NCBI GenBank assembly: GCA_015680685.1
Contig: MNCI01003467.1
Span: forward strand, 648,614 to 712,613
Origin: Gnetum montanum
Taxonomy: Eukaryota > Streptophyta > Gnetopsida > Gnetales > Gnetaceae
Length of the DNA stretch: 64,000 nt
Reading direction: 5' to 3'
The notes beneath the pieces are model-generated. The model had not been told where the DNA came from, did no database searches, and saw nothing but the letters and a program-made list of their open reading frames with translations. Positions 1 through 11,025 of the stretch are shown here, one piece after another (positions within the stretch are counted from its first letter, which is position 1; each line of letters starts with the position of its first letter). The position numbers and the translations under genes were made by a program.

Positions 1-985
1 TCATCATACCACTTCTTTGGGGAAGTAGTATGAACTACAACCACAAAGGCATCCTTAGTGCTTTGTGTGATGGGAATGGAATAGTCCATATTCAAGGTGG
101 AAAACTTGCTAAACATATCTAACATAACATTGAGGGCTAGCATTACAATGGCATTAGATATAGTATTCTCAATTAGGAGTACATGTTGGGTGTCAATGTC
201 TATAAATTATTGTAGTAGTTTCTTCCCTAGGTCATAGTAAGGTTGTAGATGTTTATCTTTACATGTATAAACCTTAGTTAATTGGTTAACCACAAGTTGT
301 AAATCACCTTTGATCATCAAGCATTTTATTCCTTGGTCATGAGCTACCCTCATCCCCCTGATCAAACCCTCATACTCCACTATGTTATTGGTACAGAAAA
401 ACTCAAAACGATAGGGGAAGAGTTGGATTTCACTAAATGGAAATGTTATGATGATAGCAACACTAGTCCCATGGGTAATTGGAGCTCCATCGAAGTCCGT
501 GACTACCTGATAGCCCTTGGGCACTTGGATAACGGTGTTAACATTCTCATTGGGGGAATTCAGGGTCTATAGTTGCATGGACTTCTATTGGTGAAACAGT
601 GAGTTGTAAAGCTATAACTTGATCTTTCATTGAGGCTTGACAAACATAATGAAGATAAAACTCCACTATTATGGCTTTCCAATGAGCTATTTAGCTACTC
701 TCATAGATGTTTTTTGTTATGGCTACAAGTACATTATCTTTGCAGATGACATTGATTTGGCTTCTAAAGAGGTAGTGTCTTTACTTCTTTAATGAGAAAA
801 CTAGGGCTAGAAAATACTTCTTCATTTCTATGTATCATGTCTCATTGGTAACTAATGAATGGCTAAGGTTGCAAATTGGTAACTCTACTCCATCATCTCA
901 TTTTTGAAAGGGTAGAAAGGCAATAAACATGTCGAAGATAGTAAGAGTGATCAAAGCCTCATCCTTGAAGTGAAAAAAGTCATAT
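1..985 (-). pseudogene. Ty3/gypsy Tat-lineage pol remnant: RT-linked RNase H plus second RNase H
   Basis: On the minus strand, about 985 down to 560 resembles the RNase H that follows reverse transcriptase in Tat elements: a 'YLEMKKYFLALVF' stretch (family: YSPIEK..LALVF), an 'RHYLF' motif and a 'VCQASMKDQVIALQL' stretch (family: VPQKAIKGQALADFL). From 524 to 207 an open stretch of 105 codons matches the additional type-I RNase H of this lineage, with DFDGAP near the start, NNIVEYEGLIRGM and a KGDLQLVVNQL motif. The trace continues to base 1 with QHVLLIENT, equivalent to the family's HVPR.ENT segment, so integrase would lie outside the window. Stops and frame breaks make it non-functional. 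The domain assignment rests on remembered family patterns, not a search; the two adjacent RNase H domains point to Tat. Confidence 0.75.
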
Positions 986-1095
986 AATGCCTATATTTGG
1001 GCTTGGGAGGGTTAGAAATGCCTTTTGGAATGCCAAACTTGGCATTTTGATGGGTTTTATAAGATGTATAACATTTTCCATGCTGGAGATACCCA

Positions 1096-1180
1096 TTGGG
1101 GGGTACAGCTCATCTATCAAGGGTATAGCTCACCTATTGGGGGTATAACTCATCTACCAAGAGTATAACTCCTAGTGTTG
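1096..1180. repeat. Short degenerate tandem repeat, about 21-bp unit
   Basis: About four units of the form ggggTATA(a/g)CTCA(t/c)CTA follow one another, immediately before the 20-bp minisatellite. The two arrays share the habit of C- or G-runs alternating with short AT words but have different units. Confidence 0.6.
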
Positions 1181-1211
1181 GAGGGTAAGACATCAACTAT
1201 GCTCTAGTGTG

Positions 1212-1390
1212 GATGCCATCCCCCCAATGTGAATGTCATCCCTCCAGTGTGGGTGCCATCCCTCTAGCATGGATGTCATCCCCCTAGCATGGGTGCCATC
1301 CCTCCAACGTGGGTGCCATCCCCTGAACATGGATGCCATCCCCCCAATGTGGATGTTGTACCCCCAACATTGCTGTTGTACCCCCATTAC
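1212..1390. repeat. 20-bp minisatellite, about nine units
   Basis: Units of exactly 20 bp run head to tail from 1212, for example GATGCCATCCCCCCAATGTG followed by variants with GTC/GCC and AGCATG/AACGTG endings. The last two units change CATC to TGTA. The period is not a multiple of three, so the small open frames across it on both strands are by-products of the repeat. It lies between a minus-strand Tat pol end and a plus-strand Ty3 gag; Tat/Ogre-type elements are known to carry tandem repeats in untranslated regions, so it may be element-derived (inference). Confidence 0.9.
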
Positions 1391-1479
1391 TATTTTTGGT
1401 AAACTAAATGACTTTGAGGCTATGTAGATATAACACTTACCATACATAGTAACCCGAATAAATCTGTACACTTACAACA

Positions 1480-3300
1480 CCTACACATAACATTAATTTG
1501 TTAGCAATCAACATGGGAATTTGTAATAAAATTATAGCCATAAAACCTATATAACCCAAGCTTGTACTCCATGAGAAGGTTCCACTCCTTGGGTATTCAA
1601 GAGCTTTGAGAATTCATTGTAGACACAAAGCTTTTGAAAACAAATTTTAGCATGGAACCCATAATCATTGTAGCCATTTTTACCCCCCTAAGAGTGTGTA
1701 TGGTCTTGTACTAATGCTGAGCAACCTAGGCATTAAGACTCCCAGTGTTGCTCTTCTTGGTAGCTCAAAACCTAGACATATCTCACCCCCTACACCACCA
1801 ATGTTGCAGATTTGGTGAAATTTGCAACAAGGTTTCACATTTTTGGATGTTGTGGAGTAGCCAGATTTTGGAGTTGTGGATTTTAAGCATCCATCAAAGT
1901 GAATCCCCTACTACCATGAGCACATCCTATACACATTTCTTGAATTCATTCTTTATTTTTATAATAAAGTTTAATGTTCAATTTTTTTGTGCAAGTTGAA
2001 TTTTTTTTTGTATTTCTGTGCATTGAATTTCTTAGATCTACATTGTATTTTCATTTTTTCTACCCCTGTTTACATCTTCCAAGTCCCTAGGTGGTTTACC
2101 AAACTATCTAGGATACCTTAGATCCTATTTTTTGGAGGCCCTTGGAATCCAAGGTTAAAGTTGCTTCACTAGAATTTTTAGTCTTCCAACAACCAAATTT
2201 TTCAGTTGCAATAGTTTTCTGGTGCTAGAATAAGAGCCTTCATCAAAGATCTTTGATTAATTTAATCTATCATTTTTCTACCTTGTGTTTATACCAGACC
2301 CCTAGCTTGGTTGTTTGGGGTTTGAGAAAACTCATAGTTGTTTCTGGATTTTCTAAAGCTAGCATGGGTATCATACCCTCCTGGCTAGTGTGGATGTTTA
2401 GGTTTTGGCAGAAAGCTCATAGAAGTTGCTGGAAATTTTCCAACAAGACTAACATTGGTATTCCAACCACAACCTTACCCCCTCTACTATGAAAAATTTC
2501 ATAAGGCCAATGTTGACACCCTACCAAAATCAAAATAAAATCTTTGGCAAACAAACTAGATTTTCACTTTAATTCTTGGCAAAAACTTTAAAACTTGCTA
2601 AAAGAGTAACCCCCAACACTATGTAAGAGGGTGTAAGATTTTTAATATTATCCCCCTTGCTCCCCCCTCTTGACCTTCAGCATGGTTGTTACACCCTCTA
2701 GCATGGGTGTTACCCTAGCATGGATGTTTGGGTTTTGTCAAAAAATTCACAATAATTACTAGAATTTCTAAAGCCAACATGGATGTGTGCTATATCCCCT
2801 TTATCATGGGTGTAATACCCCTAGACCATCCAAATCCCTTGTTATAAATTTTTTTCCAAAAAGGTCAACATTGCTAATTTTTTTTATAAAAATACCTCAC
2901 CTTTGGAAAAATCAAAGTTTCCACTTTGGTTTTTTAGCCAAAGAAAAACCTGCCACAAGTAAACCAACATCCCCCCACCCTCCCCCACACACCAATGTTG
3001 TGAAGAAAAGTTAAGATTTTATATCTTATCCCCTTTCTTTTTCGTTTTTCCTCCCAACATTGGTGTGGCTAGCTAGATTTTATATCGATGCTAACCTTTT
3101 GTCATTTTGGGTAAAGAGCTATTCACCCCTTGACCTCTCACTTACTGTTTATAGCCAAAAAACCTTTTTCAGTCATTTTTTACTCCTTTTAGCATTTTAA
3201 TAATTCCACTTGTTGGAATTTATTTTTCCTTTGCTAACTTAGCCTTCATCAAGCTTTTTTCTTCCAACACCTTCTCACCATGTGTTTCAATTGATTAATT
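1480..3300. other. Non-coding stretch with scattered CATGG/CCCC words; possible LTR/leader of the gag downstream
   Basis: I see no gene. Words related to the minisatellite (AGCATGGGTGTTAC, CATGGATGT, runs of five or six C) recur around 2360-2500, 2640-2830 and 3040-3080. The position just upstream of the Ty3 gag trace at 3325 suggests decayed 5' LTR and leader, but I could not place LTR ends or a convincing primer binding site. Confidence 0.4.
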
Positions 3301-3324
3301 GTACTACCTCTTAACCTAACAAAC

Positions 3325-5560
3325 ATGGTGTCTAGCCAAGATGTATTTTGTGTTTATGACCTAAAAGACCTAGTGGTCATAGAACAAAGGCAATTGCTTA
3401 TGCAAAAAGGCACAAAACCTGGATTTGCAGTTATTAATGAGAGTTTCTATAACTTCCTATGGGCTAAGATACAAGCTAGTATATTGATATCATGCTTTGA
3501 ATCCAATGTTAAGCATCAATTCAAAATCATACACCAAGATGGAAAATAATACATTCCATCCTCTTATGACCAAATCCCCCTCATAGACTTTGATGCACAA
3601 ATAGAAGCTGAATAGGATTAGCAAGAGAAGAAAAATGAGTTTAAGGATGAACAAAAGTTGAACACCTTCATTCAAAGTCTTTTCAATCCTTTGGCTTCCC
3701 AAACAACCACATGCAACACCACATCTCTTACCTCATCGATAGGACAAGTCCCTTAGCCCAACTATCCTCCTATCTATCCTACCATGTTTAGGTCCACACC
3801 CATCATTGCCACACACCAGAAATAACTCATGTCACAATCAATCTCCATATTCTCATTGATATCCTTTGATACATAACCTTACTTTTTTCACACAACCATG
3901 GTGATGTCTACCTCATCATCTCCCTTTGACATACTGGTGGGATCCTCATTGGGATCCCAGGTAACACAAGCATCTCATACCCCATTTATCCCCTTTGTTC
4001 CTTAAGTTCAAACACAAACATCTTTCTTCTTATTTAGATCGCCTATGACTACCATAACCTAGCCTCTCCCTTCGATCGGTAACCTATTGCGAGGCTCCAA
4101 GTCTCACAACTCCTTGCTTAACCATCAATACAAGCACCACAGCCTACAGGGATGCCCTAGGCTTGGATCAATCCTTCCAAATGATCCAACTCCTTACCGA
4201 AGTGTTGTGAAAACTCAAGGCCAATACAACTTAGATGGTCAAGGTTCTAGATTTCTACTAGGATGATCCTATAAGCCCTATGGTGCCTCAAATAACCTTG
4301 CCCACAACCTTTTCTATTCCAAACTTCACCAAGTACAATGGTGAAGAGGATCCCAACACACATCTAGTAACCTTTCAATCTAAGTGCCTATTTTGGCAAG
4401 CTTGCCCTCATATGATATTAAGAATTTTTGCAATGTCCCTTAAGGATAAAGCTCTAGATTGGCATTGAACCTTGCCTAGAGGTTTCATCTCTTTCATTGA
4501 AAACTTGATTAGCCAATTTGCCAACTACTTTAGATACAACTTGAAGTTGAATAAAACATTGAATCAATTGATGAAGGTGAGGTAGGGGTCATTTGAACCA
4601 ATCAAAAGGTTCATTCAAAGGTGGAACTCAACACTTAATGAGATTCTAGAGCCTATTGTTGAAACTCACCTCTTGGCCATTTACAAGGGGGTAATGAATG
4701 ACTTTATCAAGTCAAGGCTATACTACCTAGAGTCCCAACCACTGTGCTAAGCCTTCTTACAAACTAAGAACATTGAGGAGGCAACTAAGGCAAGCAACAA
4801 TCTGACCTATGTGGCCTATAAAAACCAACATGCAAGAAGGAATAGGGATAAAACTAAGAAAGAACATACAACTGTGGCTACAGTAACAAAAGACTCAAAA
4901 CAAGGAGAATGTAGGAGATCACCACCACACAACACATTCATTGACTCATGATAACCATTCACTTCCTATGTCCCAAATCAACCAAGAGTAAACATTGGAT
5001 GGAAGGATAGGTCTAAGTATGTAAGGTTGCCTTTAAAGCCCTCTGAGCTCTTAGAATAGTTTCTTAAAGACAACAATATACAAGATAAGCAATTGTCTAA
5101 AAGAGATCAACAATAGCTACCAAAGAAGATCTAAAGCTACTAAAGTTCTTTAGACTGAATATATATTGCCATTATCATCAAATGGCTGGTCATGACACCA
5201 ATTTTACTTAGCATTAAATGATGATCTCTAGAAGATGATAGAACACAGAGAGTTGGTGTTAATTGAGCCCAACTCTCCAAGAGTCAACAAAAATTCCTAT
5301 ACTATAGCCTCATTCCTAGAAACCAAATGGTCTAATCCTCCTAGAGAACCTTTTATCATTGGAGTACCACTATAGCCCCAAAATACAAACCCTAGAGAGC
5401 CATTCATCCTATGGATATCATTGCCTCTAGCCCCTAAGAAGCCCTTCATCATATGTGGTCCTCCTTCAATGGGTTCAACATCACAACATAATCAATGAGT
5501 TGCTAATCCTCTAAAGCCTAGGGAACCATTTGTTATCTAGGTTCCTTCACCTTCAATAAG
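3325..5560 (+). pseudogene. gag: Ty3/gypsy gag remnant
   Basis: Plus-strand decayed Gag. An N-terminal open stretch (3325-3549, starting MVSSQDVF) is followed by a Pro/Thr/Ser-rich linker with stops. The central retrotransposon Gag domain is clear at about 4240-4760: IPNFTKYNGEEDPNTHL, then AMSLKDKALDWH, then SFEPIKRFIQRWNS, matching the family order (F..Y.G..DP..HL / L...AL.W / E....F..RW). At 5167-5208 CHYHQMAGHDTN resembles the start of a zinc-knuckle-like CxYH...GH segment, with the last Cys lost. In-frame stops interrupt all sections. It precedes a protease trace on the same strand; no RT follows, so the element is truncated after protease. Confidence 0.75.
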
Positions 5561-5912
5561 TAAGATTGCAACAACCCATGATCAAAGCCCATCTATAGTG
5601 GCCAACAACTTAATGATTAGAAAGAAACCATCACCACAATGGTGACAAAAATAACCTTTCACTGAACCAACAACAAAGCTCACTGAAGGTGGCCGACAAC
5701 AAAAGGCTTCAAACCAAGCTATACTGAGATCAACTACACCCATGAACAAGGGGTCCAAGGCACATGCACTAAAACCCAAACCACAAACTCTAGGAAGGAT
5801 GGAGGAATTTAAGGCCACTTAAGCCAAAAGGTTACACACCAAGGGAAAGAGCTTCCTTGCAACCCTAGACCAAGCCAAACAATCCCTTAAGCAAAAGAAC
5901 ACATCACCAAGC

Positions 5913-6420
5913 TTGTACGACCTAGTCATGACTCCTCCTACTCACAGAGATGTACTAGCTCAATTGTTAACTTCTATTCCTATGAACATAGACATGCCCA
6001 TCAATAGAGAGTCGATTCATTCTATCATTGAGCAAGATTCACTTAGGGAAAATGGGCATCAAGCCATGCTCAACTTTCATGATAGTGAAGTAAAAATCAA
6101 CTCTCAAAATGAAGAAGTACTATTCATTCCTCTCCTTATCACCATACATGTTGGTAGATACAAGGTCCATTGTGTTCATGTAGATGATGGGGTAGCAACT
6201 AACATGATACCATATTTCATTGTTGACAAACTAGGCCTAACCGAGAACATCCAAGAAACCACCACCTTAGTACTCATGTCATTTAATGGCTCACAAGTAT
6301 TAGTCTAAGGTTTATTCACTTTGGATATTGTAGCCAGTGAGCAATTCCCTACATCCACTAAGTTCCTAGTAGTCAAAGAGACACCCAATTTCAACTTGAT
6401 TCAAGGAAGACCATGGTAGA
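5913..6420 (+). pseudogene. pro: Ty3/gypsy aspartic protease remnant
   Basis: An open stretch of 131 codons (5913-6308) holds the protease core. The active-site segment reads VHVDDGVATNMIPYFIVDKL, equivalent to the family's LVDGGAAINIMPY...KKLG; here Asp-Gly is kept but the canonical D-T/S-G is D-D-G. After a single TAA stop at 6306 the same frame continues with TLDIVASEQFPTSTKFLVV and NLIQGRPW, the flap and C-terminal G(R)SW region. The fold is therefore complete but broken by one stop. It follows gag in the normal order. The DGVATN form is typical of Tat-like plant Ty3 proteases, so the minus-strand Tat pol at 1-985 may be a second copy of the same family, oppositely oriented (inference). 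Confidence 0.8.
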
Positions 6421-8465
6421 GAAGCTTCAAGAAGTTCCAACTCCTATACATCAACAAATTCACTTATCATATAAGGATGGGAAAATTTTGATTCATGGGA
6501 ATAATGTGTCACTACCCTTAATTAATTATGTTAACATTGAATAAGGTTTAGAGGTGGATTTTCAAGAGGAAACTTCCAATACTCAGACTGCGGCCAATGC
6601 CAAGAGTAAAACCAACAACAATAATAATGATGAGGCTAAAGTCACCAGACCTATGAAATTAAGCAATCAATGAAAGTGCCTATCACTTGCCACTACAAAC
6701 AAGCAACATGATGAGAGTGAGATCATGCAAAGCAAACCCTTTAGTTTATACATGGTCAAGCAACAAATGCTTTGTAGATATGTTATCCCTTTGGTTGCTA
6801 ATGAAAGCTTATTTACCTTCATAACCATATACCATGTTTCATCATTTATGTTATGCTTATATGCCCTTTCAACACTAGCTCATACTTGCTAGGTAGGCAT
6901 GACCTCATAGCCTGCTAAGGTCGAAAACTAGCACTATGACCTACTAAGGCCTAAAATTGGTTAGCATAACAAACTCTTCTTTTTATCCCTACCAACATCA
7001 TAGTGAATCTACCCAATAGCATTGTATTAGAGTTCACTTATATGTGTATACCTTAGTTCACAACTATCATTGTGACACACTTTTATCTACCAATTTTAGT
7101 TTATGGCCTTATTACATTTACCATCTATGTTTATATGAAGGATATAAACCATAAAAATATAAAACTAACATGTAGTCGTAGTCACACTATGTGACAATAA
7201 TCAAAAAATACCAAAATGTCCATATGTCTATGGCCATAGTTGCACTATGTAACTTACAACAACTAGAACATTACTAAGTCATAAGAGGAAGAGTAGGCTC
7301 ATCAAGTACGTCATCACCAACTGCATCAATATCATAACATGAATCCTATAAACAATAAAAAACTAGGTAAATTGAGTAAACATTAGTAACAATTATAGCC
7401 ATAGCACATGACCATTAAAACCATTTAAAAAACCACAAGGAAGTAATCAGATAAAGAGCACAGAAAGTTAGATTAATATAATACTCTTACTATGATCATA
7501 AGGATCATAAATAGAAATAACAACTAAAAGAAGTATTTGGTATTCATTGGAGATGTTATAATAAAGTATCAACAACCAATAAAAACAAAACTTAACATAA
7601 GAGAACATTAGCCATCAAAATAAAACCATAGGTCATATTTTTTCTAAGGCAACAAGTCAATATAACAAAACTTTTGTACCATTGATGATTGAAAGATAAA
7701 TAACAAAGACATTTCTCAATGACAAGAATAATTAAAAAAGCTAAGAGAAACTCCTTACATTGCCTCCTTAGCTAAAACCTTAATATATTGCCATGAAAAA
7801 CATGTTATTCATTGAGGTATACATACATACATAAAGCCATAAAATTTGATGCCGGGCTATGAAAGTGAACTAACAATGGCAAAGTTTGGATGGAAAATTC
7901 ATTCTTCCATTTTGATTAAGTGTTTTTACTTTCTATGCTTGAAAATTGATGCTACACATGTACATATGTAGCTGAGCAAATACATGCATACAAATCTTTG
8001 CAAAATAATACTATTTTTAAACCTATTTTATTTTCTTAAGCATGCACATGTAACTAGCTATGATGTTGGAAAACTAAGGTTTGTAAATGCTATAACTACC
8101 TATAAACAAAACCATTAAATTTCTAGAGCAACAATCGCAAAAACATCTCCCCCACTCCAACAACAACAATGACCACAAAGTTTAAATTGAAATTAAGAAT
8201 CAAATAGAATCCATTGAATCAACATTGTCCCATGTAGATTAGCTTCATAGTCTTATAGAATCATTGTTAACACTTACAAATTTATTCATTGTGCTAGGAT
8301 TGAAAAAAATGGTTTATCTAAAATGTCAGGCTTAGATTTAATATAGAATAGGGTTGATATAAAAGGGTTGGAAGCTAATGCAAAATAGCCATTTGGGGAT
8401 AAACAAAGAACTTTTGTATGGTTAACTATGATATTATCTTTAATATAAAAAATAAAAAATAACCA
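6421..8465. other. AT-rich non-coding DNA
   Basis: Weak plus-strand traces of element sequence fade by about 6700. After that I see no coding pattern. A short word (GACCTACTAAGGCCTAAAA, near 6940-6958) recurs in variant form near 11195-11255, the only link found to other parts of the window. Confidence 0.5.
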
Positions 8466-8600
8466 ATACCCCCTCAATCACGTTGGAGTAGTGCTATCCA
8501 GCATGGCTTGGGGGGAAGGGATGGTTTACAACCTTACCCCCCTCTCACCCATGTTGGTTAGCATGGATCTAGCATGGGTGTTGTTAGAATAACCCTAAAC
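8466..8600. repeat. Copy of C-run/AGCATGG dispersed motif cluster
   Basis: Contains CCAGCATGGCTTGGGGGG, ACCCATGTTGGTTAGCATGG and CTAGCATGGGTGTT. The same vocabulary occurs at 9576-9710 and 10060-10290 and in the minisatellite near 1.2 kb. Confidence 0.55.
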
Positions 8601-9575
8601 AAATACCATCCATCAACTACCTCACACACAGTGTCATCCTAACCTTGTGTAGCTCCTTGCCTACCTACCTTTTTCACACAACCATATAGAATGCCTCACT
8701 TGCCTACCGTCCTACACCTAGGCTCTGTAATTGGTCACCATATTTCTTACCACCACTCATACTTGCTATTTCTACTTTTCATCATTGCTCTGTAGCTTTT
8801 CACTTGTAGTGTAGGATGTAGGCTAGGTGCCATGTGGTTGATCTTGTCCAAGAAACAACACAGTTACACCAATGCATGCCTACATGCTCACTGATGCTAG
8901 CATGACCACCTGTCATGTCACAAACTACAACATCCACATGGCGGTCACCACAAGCACTACTAGCATAATAACCTTTGTAGTGTTATCGCCCAGGTTTTTG
9001 AGCCCCATGGCCATATCGCTAGCTAGTTTGATCATCTACAGGATGAACATGACCACCATCCCACACTAGCACATCATGAAATTTCATGAATAACAATCCC
9101 ATCATGAATCATGCTACTACAAAACCCACAGTCAACATGGTTGGACCAATAGTGATGGTGGCCAGTGTGCATAATAGCAATAGCAACTCAACGTAGGCAT
9201 AGCATTGGTCCACCACATGGTAGAAGGGCTTCATGAATAGGCCTAATAGCATGAATCTAGAACTACAACAATTCTAGCGATGGCCACATCAGTGTCATAG
9301 AGGTTAAGGTCATCATATATGACAAGCACTAGTAGCACTGTCATGAGGGTGGTGAAGGAGCAAAATCTAGAGCTAATGTGTCCTTCCACATTACTTGTTT
9401 CTAGCTGCTTGTCATTCTTGCCAAACCAATGCAAGCATAGCCATCCCCACCTACCCATCAAAACTCTACATCACCATCAACACAAACCCTCAACTTCTAC
9501 CTCGTCACCAAACCAAAATCCTCCTAGTCTACTACCAGTACAAAACTTTAATCCCACTACTACGTAATACTATGG

Positions 9576-9710
9576 ATTCTCTCCCCCCTCTCCACCCCGT
9601 CGAGGCCATGCTAGAGCATGATCCAATGGGGGAATGACTAAAAGTATCAAAACCCTCATCCCCTTACCCATGCTAGTCAGCATGGATCCAACATGAGTAC
9701 CACAATCCAA
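9576..9710. repeat. Copy of C-run/AGCATGG dispersed motif cluster
   Basis: CCCCCCTCTCCACCCC, then CCATGCTAGAGCATGATCC, then TACCCATGCTAGTCAGCATGG. CATGCT/AGCATG forms a small inverted pair, as in the cluster at 10060-10290. Confidence 0.5.
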
Positions 9711-10059
9711 CACCATGTCTCAAGGCTCTCAACCACCTACACATACACCATGCCACTCCACTTGTGACATTGCCACTACACTACATGCATGCCAACGAAA
9801 CTCCCATGCACATTATGTAGGCCTACAATGGGCCATGCAGGCTATTCCATTGTCAAATGAATCCTTCAACCTACCCATCCACATATCCACACACAATGCC
9901 TACTTCCACCATGTGTAACATGGATAGTTGCCATGCTATTTTTGTAACTATGAGTTCGAAACCCTCGTGGCTATCGAAACCCACTCACTCACTATTCACT
10001 CACTCACTGCTATGCCATTGTTGCATGTCATGCCATCCTTACTACAATCCCTTGTTTGC

Positions 10060-10252
10060 ATCCTCCCCCTCCATCCATGTTGGAGCCACACTAGGTAGCA
10101 TGATCCCAACATGGCCCAGGGAGAGAAGACTACAAAAGTATTTCCATGTAGTCATGCTGGGGCCATGTTGCCTAGTGTGGCTCTAGGATGGGTAAATGGT
10201 AATAATTCACCATACCCCTTCATCCATGCTAGGGTAATGTTACCCAGCATGG

Positions 10253-10290
<38 letters not shown>
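10060..10290. repeat. Copy of C-run/AGCATGG dispersed motif cluster, ending in poly-G
   Basis: Same vocabulary as the clusters at 8466 and 9576: CCATGTTGGAGCC, GTAGCATGATCCCAACATGG, CATGCTGGGGCCATGTTG, then CCATGCTAGGGTAATGTTAC before the poly-G tract. The words pair with each other as inverted repeats (CCATGTTG/CAACATGG). Confidence 0.5.
10255..10289 (+). repeat. 35-nt uninterrupted poly-G tract
   Basis: A run of 35 G with no interruption follows CCCAGCATGGTT and ends at T 10290. It creates an artefactual poly-Gly frame on plus and poly-Pro on minus. Such a run could form G-quadruplexes, but it may also be a sequencing or assembly artefact. Confidence 0.95.
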
Positions 10291-11003
10291 ATAACCATGC
10301 CATTACCTCATCGTCCCCTCTTGTACATGTGAACATCAATGAAACCTTGGTGCATTGCCAACAAGTGCATCTATCACATGCAACCCCATCCATTACATGG
10401 CCATCCATGGTCATCATTGATGTCATTCTACATGAATTCTTTACATAAGCTATGCAATCTCCATGGAGCCCACCTAAGCATTTCTTCTACCCTACCCTTC
10501 CCTCTGCACCATAGTGTCATCCCTTCATCCCCACGACACTGCTTTTTCTTCTTTTGCCACCTAAGCCTGCCTTTTGGCCTAGCCTTTCCTACTGCATGTA
10601 TTCCACTACCATTTCTATTGTAGGGTAATCTAAACCCTTGAATGTGTGCCTACATCATTATGACCTTTCATGCACAGTTGGCCCCCCATGTGCAATTGGC
10701 CTCATAGCCTCAACAACCCACATGTGCCACACTCTACTCTACAGTAGCCTACTCTTGCTCCTACACCCTGTAACACTAGCTAGTTGCCTTTCCATTGCTC
10801 AACATCAAGTTTTCATGTGTTGATCTTCATGCATCATTGCTATAGAAACCCATGCATTGCCATGTGCATCCCCACCACCTACCTACCAGCCACATGAATC
10901 CTTCACAATTTAGCCTCTCATGCATGAATACATCATGCAAGTTGATGAGCACCACTGCTCTACCCTATGTCCTACCTATGCCACAAGGTGAAGAATCAAA
11001 ATA

Positions 11004-11025
11004 ATAAATAAATAAATAAATAAAT
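11004..11025. repeat. (AAAT)n microsatellite
   Basis: Five and a half AATA units in a row, at the right edge of the C-rich tract. Confidence 0.9.

Larger units (their letters stand above)
8600..10980. other. C-rich plus-strand tract without genes
   Basis: For roughly 2.4 kb the plus strand is full of CCAT, CACC, CCTAC and CATGC words and poor in G outside the GGG runs, unlike the AT-rich DNA on either side. Open frames here are short, overlapping and compositionally biased (His, Pro, Ser, Thr, Cys), with no family match I recognise. It may be spacer or LTR material from a retroelement. Confidence 0.55.

Noticed and set aside
1193-1471. 92-codon minus frame with WHPRWRD-type repeats and 64-codon plus frame
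   Set aside because: Both read through the 20-bp minisatellite; the period is not a multiple of three and no start context or family supports translation.
2214-2235. Possible primer binding site TGGTGCTAGAATAAGAG before the gag at 3325
   Set aside because: I could not match it confidently to a tRNA 3' end or find an LTR end directly before it.
10111-10426. Open frames encoding poly-Gly (plus) and poly-Pro (minus)
   Set aside because: They exist only because of the 35-nt poly-G tract.
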